From assembly GCA_045106435.1 (NCBI GenBank), contig JBGCEN010000232.1:1-13575 (forward strand): 13,575 bases of DNA, written 5' to 3'. Origin of the DNA: JBCCIM01 sp045106435. GTDB taxonomy: Bacteria; Bacteroidota; Rhodothermia; Rhodothermales; JAHQVL01. Every line of letters starts with the position of its first letter. The first letter of the stretch is position 1. Shown in pieces: positions 6,769 to 13,575 of the stretch. The notes under the pieces were generated by a model, which saw nothing but the letters and a program-made list of their open reading frames with translations, was not told where the DNA came from and searched no databases. The translations under genes were made by a program, and so were the position numbers.

Positions 6769-9210
6769 ATGATTTATCGAAAAACCGCGTTTTTGGCGTT
6801 GATGATATTATTTTCTGTCACCGCTGTGCATGCGCAAAAAATACAGGGCATCGAAGCTGCCACAGGCCTTGGCTTTGGTGGTTCGTTAGCTGCATCTGAT
6901 ACAGATATTTTTGTTGGTTCAGCGCCAGTTGGCTGGCCGCGTGGAGATGAGCCGGCAGGTACAGTTTACAGGTACACAAAGAGCGAAAATGGAGAATGGA
7001 TGGAGGCTGAAAGAATGCAGGCTTCCAATGGTGATATAGGCGATTTCTTTGGACGCTCTCTCTACACAGACGGTTCAACGCTGCTCGTCGGCGCACCGGG
7101 TGCCAGTAGTGTATACGTCTTTGAGAAAACTGCCGACGGTATGTGGAAAGAGACCGGTATTGTCAAACCTTCTGGTATGAAAGAAGGGATGGAATTTGGA
7201 GGTGCAGCTGCTCGCGGCGGATATCGCTCCAAGGCTATTGCGATGGCTGGAGATCACATCGTGGTCACTTCATTTGTCAAGCCTCAATTAGGGCTGCGCA
7301 CAGCACCCCGAAGCGAAAATGCATTGTCCGGGACCATACATGTCTTCAAAAAGAACGGCATGAACTGGGAGGAGGTTGCTAAACTTACCGCCGAAGAACC
7401 CGCCCAGGATGGGTATGGTTATGCAATTGCAGGCGAAGGAGATCATATTGTGGTTGGCGTACCAGGTAGAAATGAAAACAAGGGAGCGGCGTATGTTTAT
7501 ACACTAAACGCTTCGTCTGGTGCATGGGAAAGCGCAATGGTTGCGCCGAATGCTGAGCTTGCTGCTAGAAGTGCTTTTGGCTCTGACGTGGCTTTGATGA
7601 ACGGTCAGCTGTTTGTTGGTGCGCCTCGCTTTGAAGGTTCTGGCGCTGTGTTTGGGTTTGAGGTGATGGAAGGCAAGTCAGAATGGAGCCAGGTTAGTCA
7701 ACTGGAATTGTACGAGAAAAAAGCACGCTCTGGCGGCTTTGGTAGACAGTTGGCTATGGCTGATGGTGTGCTGATTGCTTCGAATACAGCCGGCATGGTG
7801 TACGCCTATCAGAAAGGAATGGACGGTGGATGGGATGCCATGCACGCGATCCGCCCGGCGAATGACCGCAGTGCCCCTGGATTTGGTATTGGCCTCGCCG
7901 CGCATAAAGGGATGGCGATTGTAGGTTCTCCAAGGGCAGATTATGAAGAAGGGCTTGCCACCGTTTATAAGTCGGAAGCTATGGGGGCGTGGGAAATGAC
8001 CACGTCGCTTATCAGTGAAGTAGCGCACTTAATGTCTGTAAAAGGAGAAAAGGTCACCTGCGAAGAAGGATCTGCCAGCCATTTTGCTTGTGACAAAGTG
8101 GATATGATTTCCTTTATGTCCCGGAGTGAAATTTCTCCCAATCGTGGCGCGAAAATGACAGACATCTGGGGCTGGGAAGATCCGGAAACCGGTGTTGAAT
8201 ACGTGCTGCAGGGGAGAGAAGATGGTGTCGCATTCATCGATATCGGAGATCCTTACAATCCTGTATATGTAGGACAGCTGATGAAAACGGCTGCCTCGCC
8301 AGGTAGTGGATGGCGGGATGTGAAGGTGTATAAAAATCATGCATATGTCGTTGCTGATGGCGCCGGCGAGCATGGTGTGCAAATCTTCGATCTCACGCAA
8401 TTGCGCGATGTAAATGCATCTGAAATGCCGAAAGATTTTGATGAAACAGCTCGTTACGACGGTGTTCACAGTACGCACAACATTGTGATCAATGAGGAAA
8501 CGGGGTATGCCTATGCCGTTGGCAACCGCGCCGGCGGTACTGTTTGTGGAGGTCAGTTACACATGATCAACATTCAGGAGCCTGCGAATCCCAAGTTTGC
8601 TGGTTGCTACAGCCATGAGGGTGCCGGCGGAACGCACGATTCGCAGTGTGTTGTGTATCGCGGCCCAGATGTGAACTTTCAGGGCAAAGAAGTTTGTCTA
8701 AACTCAAATGGTGGTTCCTTTATCATTGCTGACGTTTCTAATAAAGAGAACCCTGCGACGATTTCCAGCACAACCTATCCGAATTTAGCGTACACGCACC
8801 AGGGATGGTTGACTGAAGATCAGAAGTATTTCTACATGAACGATGAGCTGGATGAAATGAATGGCTCAGTCGAGCAGACAAGAACACTGATTTGGGATGT
8901 AAGTGAATTAGATGATCCTGTGTTGGTCAAAGAGTTCATGCTTGATTCAAAAGCAAGTGACCATAACTTGTATATCAAGGATAATTTGATGTACCAATCG
9001 AATTATCAGGCCGGCTTGAGAATTCTGGATATTACTGATCCTGAAAACCCTGTTGAAACAGCCCACTTCGATACGGTACCCTTCGGAGAAGACGAGGCCG
9101 GCTTCGGTGGGTCATGGAGTAATTATCCATACTTCAAGAGCGGCATCATCGCCGTAAGTAGCCGCGGCGAAGGCATGTTTCTCCTGAAGAAGCAAGAGGT
9201 GGATTTGTAG
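6769..9210 (+). CDS. Secreted FG-GAP repeat and choice-of-anchor B protein
   Basis: This 813-aa protein has a signal peptide (MIYRK, hydrophobic core, likely cut after VHA at residue 22). Residues about 30-410 hold six or so repeats ending in F(V)G(A/S)P-type strands, such as LLVGAPG, HIVVGVPG and LFVGAPR, typical of FG-GAP beta-propeller blades. From about residue 460 the protein matches the choice-of-anchor B family (TIGR04312) with LVIVD-like blades: GVAFIDIGDPYNP, GVQIFDL, and LRILDITDPENPV. Typical family members carry a type IX secretion or other sorting tail, but this one ends at FLLKKQEVDL with no visible anchor. It is likely an extracellular two-propeller protein with unknown ligand. 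The gene stands alone, with its stop codon overlapped by copy 3 of the core-plus-hairpin element and a strong terminator downstream. Confidence 0.9.
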   Translation: MIYRKTAFLALMILFSVTAVHAQKIQGIEAATGLGFGGSLAASDTDIFVGSAPVGWPRGDEPAGTVYRYTKSENGEWMEAERMQASNGDIGDFFGRSLYTDGSTLLVGAPGASSVYVFEKTADGMWKETGIVKPSGMKEGMEFGGAAARGGYRSKAIAMAGDHIVVTSFVKPQLGLRTAPRSENALSGTIHVFKKNGMNWEEVAKLTAEEPAQDGYGYAIAGEGDHIVVGVPGRNENKGAAYVYTLNASSGAWESAMVAPNAELAARSAFGSDVALMNGQLFVGAPRFEGSGAVFGFEVMEGKSEWSQVSQLELYEKKARSGGFGRQLAMADGVLIASNTAGMVYAYQKGMDGGWDAMHAIRPANDRSAPGFGIGLAAHKGMAIVGSPRADYEEGLATVYKSEAMGAWEMTTSLISEVAHLMSVKGEKVTCEEGSASHFACDKVDMISFMSRSEISPNRGAKMTDIWGWEDPETGVEYVLQGREDGVAFIDIGDPYNPVYVGQLMKTAASPGSGWRDVKVYKNHAYVVADGAGEHGVQIFDLTQLRDVNASEMPKDFDETARYDGVHSTHNIVINEETGYAYAVGNRAGGTVCGGQLHMINIQEPANPKFAGCYSHEGAGGTHDSQCVVYRGPDVNFQGKEVCLNSNGGSFIIADVSNKENPATISSTTYPNLAYTHQGWLTEDQKYFYMNDELDEMNGSVEQTRTLIWDVSELDDPVLVKEFMLDSKASDHNLYIKDNLMYQSNYQAGLRILDITDPENPVETAHFDTVPFGEDEAGFGGSWSNYPYFKSGIIAVSSRGEGMFLLKKQEVDL

Positions 9211-9256
9211 CATCAAAAATGTACATTTTGATGCGTTCCGGGTTTAGGGTTCAATG
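9210..9256 (-). repeat. Dispersed core-plus-hairpin element, copy 3
   Basis: On the minus strand the core (9256-9235) matches copy 1 at 20 of 22 positions. It is followed directly by a hairpin (9234-9210) with a GATGC/GCATC stem and a 14-bp palindrome (9216-9229) broken by one bulged A. The last base of the choice-of-anchor TAG stop (9210) begins the hairpin. The order from the gene is stop codon, hairpin, core, as at copy 1. Confidence 0.65.
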
Positions 9257-9326
9257 TTTAGGGTTGTTGTTGGTGAGAACCTGTGGCAATCAGGAGAAGA
9301 ACGCTCACCTGAACAGCGAATAAAAA

Positions 9327-9368
9327 AACGGGTGTTGAACGATTTATCTAATTCGTTCAACACCCGTT
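9327..9368. terminator. Bidirectional terminator between convergent genes
   Basis: A perfect 16-bp stem (9327-9342 with 9353-9368) encloses a 10-nt loop. A run of A at 9322-9328 gives a U-run for minus-strand transcripts, and a T-rich tract follows on the plus strand. It lies between the plus-strand choice-of-anchor gene and the minus-strand aldehyde dehydrogenase gene. Confidence 0.85.
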
Positions 9369-9370
9369 CT

Positions 9371-9421
9371 TCATTTAACCCACTCGCCACTCGGAAATCG
9401 CCATTCGGCACTCGAAACTCC
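9371..9421 (-). repeat. Short-word array directly after the aldehyde dehydrogenase stop
   Basis: A degenerate tandem of words such as CACTCG, CCACTCGG, AAATCG and CCATTCGG fills the 51 bp between the dehydrogenase stop codon and the terminator. On the gene strand it reads as repeated GAGTGCCGA-like words. No function is evident. Confidence 0.55.
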
Positions 9422-10924
9422 CTACTCGTCCTCCTCCCTGTGCCACCAGTTGGTCCTGGGGCCCATGTGGAGCTGGATGGTTTTTAGCTCGCAGAATTCA
9501 TCTAGTGTGAAGCGGCCCAGTTCTCTGCCTTGACCGCTTTCTTTGTAGCCGCCGAAGGGGAGTTCAGGATAGCCATCCATATAAGAGTTGATCCAGATGG
9601 TGCCGGCACGCACATTTCTGCTGACCTGGAAGGCCTGATCAATATTGCGCGTCCATACACCGGCAGACAGGCCGTAGAATGTGTCATTGGCAATCCTGAT
9701 TGCGTCACTGACCGTGTCAAACTCAATCACAGAAAGCACAGGACCAAAGATTTCGTTTTTTGCGATATCCATTTCGGGCGCTACTCCTGTGAATACCGTT
9801 GGCTCAATGAATCGGCCTGACTCGGTTTCAATTTCTCCACCGCCTAGTTTGAGTTCAGCACCTTCTGCTTTACCATGGGCGATGTATTCAAAAATTTTGT
9901 CGAATTGGTTCTGATTGACAATCGCACCAACCTTGGTTGCGGGATCGAGTGGATCACCAACAGGTACTGTTTTGGCTCTTTCGAGTACTTTGTTTGTGAA
10001 CTGATCTGCAATGGAGCTTTGTACGAGGAGTCGGCTGCCGGCATTGCAGCATTCGCCCATGTTGAAGTACGCGCCAAACACAACCGCGTCGAGGGCGGCT
10101 TCGAGATCAGCATCTGAAAAAACGATTTGCGGATTTTTACCACCCAGTTCAAGGGATACCTTTTTAAGGTTACCCTGAGAAGCACCCACGATTCTTTTGC
10201 CTACGGCAGTAGATCCAGTAAACGAAATCATGTCTACGTCAGGATGTTCTGCGATGCGTGCGCCGGCAGGATCGCCAAATCCAGTCACAATATTGACGAC
10301 GCCTTCGGGGATACCCACTTCCTGAAGAATCTTGCCAAGCCGAAGGGTTGTGCCCGGCGTTAATTCACTTGGCTTGATTACAGCAGTACAGCCCGTAGCA
10401 AGCGCAAAGGGAAGCTTCTGGCTAATAATCAAAAGGGGGAAATTCCATGGCGTGATCATGCCTACGACGCCGATGGGCTCTCGCAAAACCATGCCCAGCA
10501 TGTCTTGCCCCAATGTGTTGTAGGTGTCTCCGTAGGTGTGACGTGCGAGTGTGGCTGCATATTCCCACAGCTCCGCCGTTCCAATCATTTCGCCTTGCGC
10601 CTGTGAAATCGGCTTACCGCTTTCGAGCACTTCAATCAATGCCAGTTCATCAGCATCTTCCCTGATAATTTCTCCAACGCGGTGTAGCAGTTTTGCGCGG
10701 TCAGATCCTTTCATCAAGCGCCATGACGGATCTTCAAAAGCAGTTTTTGCTGCTTGTACGGCGGCATCTACATCTTCCGCGCCGGCTTTGGGGTATGTAC
10801 CTACCTGTACGCCGTGTGCAGGGCTATCCCGATGATACCGCTCGCCACTTTGTGCTTCTACCCAGTTGCCGGCGATGAGCATCTGATAAGCAGTGGGTTC
10901 TGTTGGGAGAGAAGGGGTTTTCAA
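9422..10924 (-). CDS. NAD(P)-dependent aldehyde dehydrogenase, betaine-aldehyde dehydrogenase-like
   Basis: This 500-aa protein has all main aldehyde dehydrogenase motifs: PWNFP with Asn161, IKPSE with Lys184 for cofactor binding, FTGSTAVG (235-242), the general base Glu259 in LELGGKNP, and the nucleophile Cys293 in a variant GECCNAG motif, plus NEIFGPV near the C-terminus. It should oxidise an aldehyde to the acid in the cytoplasm. Similarity is to the BetB/ALDH9-like group, but the substrate is not fixed by sequence. The longest frame starts at TTG 10922-10924, on the edge of a 7-bp tandem repeat; an ATG at residue 15 (10882) would give a 486-aa protein with a normal N-terminus and may be the true start. 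Neither has a clear ribosome site. It is the last gene of the minus-strand cluster, 51 bp after the hydratase gene. Confidence 0.93.
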   Translation of the reverse strand: MKTPSLPTEPTAYQMLIAGNWVEAQSGERYHRDSPAHGVQVGTYPKAGAEDVDAAVQAAKTAFEDPSWRLMKGSDRAKLLHRVGEIIREDADELALIEVLESGKPISQAQGEMIGTAELWEYAATLARHTYGDTYNTLGQDMLGMVLREPIGVVGMITPWNFPLLIISQKLPFALATGCTAVIKPSELTPGTTLRLGKILQEVGIPEGVVNIVTGFGDPAGARIAEHPDVDMISFTGSTAVGKRIVGASQGNLKKVSLELGGKNPQIVFSDADLEAALDAVVFGAYFNMGECCNAGSRLLVQSSIADQFTNKVLERAKTVPVGDPLDPATKVGAIVNQNQFDKIFEYIAHGKAEGAELKLGGGEIETESGRFIEPTVFTGVAPEMDIAKNEIFGPVLSVIEFDTVSDAIRIANDTFYGLSAGVWTRNIDQAFQVSRNVRAGTIWINSYMDGYPELPFGGYKESGQGRELGRFTLDEFCELKTIQLHMGPRTNWWHREEDE

Positions 10925-10950
10925 GTTAAAAGTTAAAAGTTAAAAGTTAA
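10923..10950. repeat. Four tandem copies of a 7-bp AAGTTAA word
   Basis: Four exact copies of AAGTTAA lie end to end between the hydratase stop and the aldehyde dehydrogenase start, followed by an A-run. Slippage at this tract could change the spacing or the TTG start context of the downstream gene. Confidence 0.85.
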
Positions 10951-10975
10951 AAAAATTGCTTCTTACGCTTCGGAG

Positions 10976-11746
10976 TTACTTGCCGGTAAACAATGCCAGC
11001 CTCTTTTCTTTAAACGCTGTAATGCCTTCTTTTGCGTCATCTGTGAAGCGCGCATACCCGGAGGCGAGGGCTTCTAAATAATATCCATTACCAGCAGATA
11101 CTCCCCCGTCGATAAGTTGTTTGGTCATTTGAACGGCCAATGGTGCGTTCTCACAAATCATTGAGGCGATTTTGTCAGCTTTTGTGTTCAGCATGCTCGG
11201 TTCGCAGGCTTCATTAATCAGCCCCCATTGCAGCGCAGTAGCCGTATCAATCTGCATGCCAGTAAAGACCATTTGTTTGGCTCTCGCTGTACCAATTACC
11301 GCCGGCAACCTGTTTGTGCCCCCCCAGCCAGGAACGATACCAAGCTTAACTTCTGGTAAAGCAAATCGCACGGTATGACTGGCAATTCTGATGTCAGTTG
11401 AAAGCGCAAGCTCAAGTCCGCCCCCAAAGGTGTACCCGTTGAGCACTGCAATGGTGGGGATGTTCATTGTAGCAATGCGGTTAAATATGCGGTGGCCTTC
11501 GCGAATCCAGTTGCGCCACATACCCACGGCATCCAGTTCCGCCCATGCGTTGATATCTGCGCCTACACAAAAGGATTTCTGGCCGGCGCCCGTGATCAAG
11601 AGCACCCGTACGGACGGATCCTTTTCCAGGGTGTCCAGATGATTTTCTATACTGGATAACATCTCCAGCGTAAGCGCATTAAGCTTTTCCGGGCGATCAA
11701 GCAGCATCCTGGCTATGTGATCGTCAGTAGTTAACTGGATTGGCAT
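10976..11746 (-). CDS. Enoyl-CoA hydratase/isomerase family protein
   Basis: From the ATG at 11746 this is a 256-aa crotonase-fold protein. It has the two oxyanion-hole segments (SFCVGADI and GYTFGGGLELAL) and both usual catalytic acids: the Glu in GGGLELAL and the Glu in LPEVKLGIVPGWGGT. This supports hydration of a trans-2-enoyl-CoA or a related reaction in fatty-acid or side-chain breakdown. The frame stays open upstream to a TTG at 11773 (265 aa), but those nine residues are unlike the family N-terminus, so the ATG is preferred; neither has a good ribosome site. It sits between a GMC dehydrogenase and an aldehyde dehydrogenase on the same strand, suggesting one catabolic route, although 242 bp with a long inverted repeat separate it from the GMC gene. 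Confidence 0.92.
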   Translation of the reverse strand: MPIQLTTDDHIARMLLDRPEKLNALTLEMLSSIENHLDTLEKDPSVRVLLITGAGQKSFCVGADINAWAELDAVGMWRNWIREGHRIFNRIATMNIPTIAVLNGYTFGGGLELALSTDIRIASHTVRFALPEVKLGIVPGWGGTNRLPAVIGTARAKQMVFTGMQIDTATALQWGLINEACEPSMLNTKADKIASMICENAPLAVQMTKQLIDGGVSAGNGYYLEALASGYARFTDDAKEGITAFKEKRLALFTGK

Positions 11747-11844
11747 ACAGTTGTGTTTTGATTGATGGTGCAAGAAAGAAGAATCAATTGAATCAAGCGA
11801 GCTTCTATTCTGTCAGCGAAATAATTAAAGGTGTTCTTTGTCTA

Positions 11845-11954
11845 TGATTTCAGAATATCGATTAAGGATTTTTGATTTTTGATCTTTTTTGTGCGTATGA
11901 ACTCAGCAGGATCACTTCTGAAATCGCTAATCCTTGATCGATATTCTGAAATCA
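11845..11954. repeat. Long inverted repeat between the GMC and hydratase genes
   Basis: Arms of 26 bp (11845-11870 and 11929-11954) are inverted copies with a single mismatch that would be a G-U pair in RNA. The 58-bp spacer holds a repeated TTTTTGAT word and a second partial copy of TTCTGAAATC. It could form a large hairpin in the transcript and act as an attenuator, processing site or terminator, or be a mobile-element remnant. No T-run follows the stem. Confidence 0.8.
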
Positions 11955-11988
11955 AAAGATGTTATTAACTTTGCTGACAAAGTACTGG

Positions 11989-13575
11989 TCAGACCACTTT
12001 GCCCGCTCTTATGATGGCAGCCCCCTTTTCCCCAACCATAATCGACGGAGCCTGTGTGTTACCGCTAATCAATGTTGGCATGATGGAGGCATCGATAACC
12101 CGTAATCCATTGATGCCGTGTACTTTCAATTGGGTATCTACAACTGCCATGTCATCATCGCCCATTTTACACGACCCAACAGGGTGGTAGTCGGTTTTAG
12201 ACCACTTGCGGATGTAGTCCTTGATGTCCTCATCTGATTGGCTCTCAATGCCTGGCATCAACTCCTTCTTGATAAAAGGTTTGAAAGAAGGTGAGTTCAG
12301 GATTTTTCTGCCCCACTTGAAGCCGGCAATGGAAATTTTCCAGTCGTAAGGATCATCGAGGAAATTTGGGTCAATGGCCGGCGCATCCAGCGGATTGGTA
12401 GACCGAAGGGTGACGGAGCCGATACTTTTGGGTCTGAGATTACAGGTGTTGATTGTGATCCCGTGCCCCTTGATCCGTTTTCGCCCATGATCGACTACAT
12501 ACGCGGGAAGGCAATGGATCTGGATATCAGGTGATCTCGCGTCGACGCCACTAAATTCTTTGCTATACACAAAACAGCCGGCTTCAGCTACGCAGGCCGT
12601 TACGGGGCCTGTTTTATAGAGCAGATACTGGATACCGTGTTTGATTGCTTTGTCCCAGCGGTCTTCACCATTATAACTCAGCGGCTGGCTACATTCTGCG
12701 GCAATGTAAACATCCATGTGGTCCTGAAAATTCTTGCCTACGCCGGGCAAGTCATGGACGACATCTATGCCAAGTGCGCTGAGCTCATCTGCCGGCCCAA
12801 TGCCTGAGAGCAATAGTAATTTGGGCGAGTTTGCTGCGCCGCCGCTTAGGATGACTTCACGATTGGCGTACAGTGAACGCGATTCTTTTTTGTTATGTAG
12901 ATATTCAATACCAACGGCCCGATTGCTTTCCATGAGTACACGGGTCGCAGTGGCTCTGGTAATAACCGTCAAGTTTTTGCGGCTTCGTACGGGTTTAAGA
13001 AATGCCGTAGCGGCGCTTTCTCTACGCACATTGCGCTGCGTGACCTGGTAATAGCTGACCCCTTCTTGCTGGGCCCCATTGTGGTCTGGCGTGTAAGGAA
13101 TGCCGGCTTCCTGCGATGATCTTACAAAGGCACGGGTGAGTGGGTTTTGCTGCGTCTGGTCTGCCACATTTAATGGCCCACCGTGCCCGTGAAATTCATT
13201 GACAAACCGCTCGTTGTTTTCAGATTTCCTGAAATAAGGAAGCACACCGTCATATCCCCATCCATCATTGCCCAAATCGCGCCATTCGTCATAATCAGAC
13301 CTATGACCCCGGATATAAATCATCGCGTTAATCGATGTGCTGCCGCCCAGTGTGCGTCCCTGGGGGTAATGCATTTCACGATTATTTACCTGTGGTTGGG
13401 GTACGGTCTTGAACCCCCAGTTGACATCGTCGCTCGTCAACTTGGTAAATCCCGCCGGCATATGTATGAGCGGATTGGAATCTTTACCGCCGGCTTCCAG
13501 AAGCACAACCGAAACATCGGGATCTTCGCTCAAACGATTCGCCACGGCGCATCCTGCGGCGCCGGCGCCTACAAC
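11989..13575 (-). CDS. GMC-family alcohol/choline dehydrogenase (AlkJ/BetA-like), 5' end outside window
   Basis: The frame is open to the right edge: codons before the internal GTG at 13545 read VVGAGAAGCA, the expected FAD-binding GxGxxG motif, so the real start lies just outside. About 528 residues are visible. GMC signatures include a PQGRTLGGSTSIN segment and an N-terminal LLEAGG, then the PROSITE-like GAANSPKLLLLSGIGP motif. The catalytic pair is the His of YHPVGSCKMG and the Asn of SGNTQAP, 42 residues apart. The overall pattern recalls AlkJ (membrane-associated alcohol dehydrogenase that passes electrons to quinone) and BetA (choline dehydrogenase). Together with the downstream hydratase and aldehyde dehydrogenase it suggests alcohol oxidation. 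It is only distantly related to the GMC protein at 154-1653, which has the four-Cys motif that this one lacks. Confidence 0.92.
   Translation of the reverse strand, partial: VVGAGAAGCAVANRLSEDPDVSVVLLEAGGKDSNPLIHMPAGFTKLTSDDVNWGFKTVPQPQVNNREMHYPQGRTLGGSTSINAMIYIRGHRSDYDEWRDLGNDGWGYDGVLPYFRKSENNERFVNEFHGHGGPLNVADQTQQNPLTRAFVRSSQEAGIPYTPDHNGAQQEGVSYYQVTQRNVRRESAATAFLKPVRSRKNLTVITRATATRVLMESNRAVGIEYLHNKKESRSLYANREVILSGGAANSPKLLLLSGIGPADELSALGIDVVHDLPGVGKNFQDHMDVYIAAECSQPLSYNGEDRWDKAIKHGIQYLLYKTGPVTACVAEAGCFVYSKEFSGVDARSPDIQIHCLPAYVVDHGRKRIKGHGITINTCNLRPKSIGSVTLRSTNPLDAPAIDPNFLDDPYDWKISIAGFKWGRKILNSPSFKPFIKKELMPGIESQSDEDIKDYIRKWSKTDYHPVGSCKMGDDDMAVVDTQLKVHGINGLRVIDASIMPTLISGNTQAPSIMVGEKGAAIIRAGKVV

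Noticed and set aside
9254..9487. A plus-strand frame over the terminator and short-word array
   Set aside because: It reads through a hairpin and repeats and ends inside the aldehyde dehydrogenase gene; its content is repeat-derived.
9422..13575. Naming the GMC and aldehyde dehydrogenase betA and betB
   Set aside because: Motifs do not separate choline from other alcohol substrates, and an enoyl-CoA hydratase between them does not fit glycine betaine synthesis.

Overview
The window looks like chromosomal DNA of a Bacteroidota/Rhodothermota-type bacterium, possibly a marine Rhodothermales relative. This is inferred from weak or absent Shine-Dalgarno sites, moderate GC content, a secreted FG-GAP plus choice-of-anchor B protein, and a relaxed Bacteroidota-like lipobox. 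No rRNA, tRNA, CRISPR array, transposase, integrase or phage structural gene is visible.

Layout. Bases 2-67 hold the C-terminal end of a rhodanese-like domain protein (+), followed by a weak terminator. Bases 154-1653 encode a GMC flavoprotein oxidoreductase (-). A divergent small zinc-ribbon protein (1904-2128, +) follows, and then a large imperfect inverted repeat made of 8-bp words (2135-2340). Bases 2465-6355 are a six-gene co-directional block of envelope proteins: a three-TM protein, a CHAP/TIGR02594-like cysteine hydrolase lipoprotein, a paralogous hydrolase fused to a TM plus coiled-coil anchor, two stand-alone TM plus coiled-coil proteins, and a signal-peptide/coiled-coil/C-terminal-TM protein. 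After a gene-free 413-bp stretch comes a secreted 813-aa FG-GAP/choice-of-anchor B protein (6769-9210). A strong bidirectional terminator separates it from a minus-strand catabolic cluster: GMC alcohol/choline dehydrogenase (cut by the right edge), enoyl-CoA hydratase and aldehyde dehydrogenase.

How the genes may work together. The minus-strand trio fits stepwise oxidation of an alcohol to an aldehyde to an acid, with a CoA-ester hydratase. The exact substrate cannot be read from sequence. The six-gene envelope block is the best candidate for an undescribed system. Three of its members share one homologous membrane anchor and two share one hydrolase module, as if a single anchor and a single enzyme had been shuffled into bound, lipid-anchored and enzyme-free versions. 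A cell-wall remodelling or lysis-like device is a reasonable hypothesis but is not proven.

Two non-genic patterns also stand out. One is a 22-bp core directly followed by a hairpin, present three times, twice overlapping the stop codon of a gene. The other is a strong excess of the palindrome GCCGGC (about 36 copies counted by eye, all inside coding regions). Several gene 3' ends also carry their own short-word repeat array.
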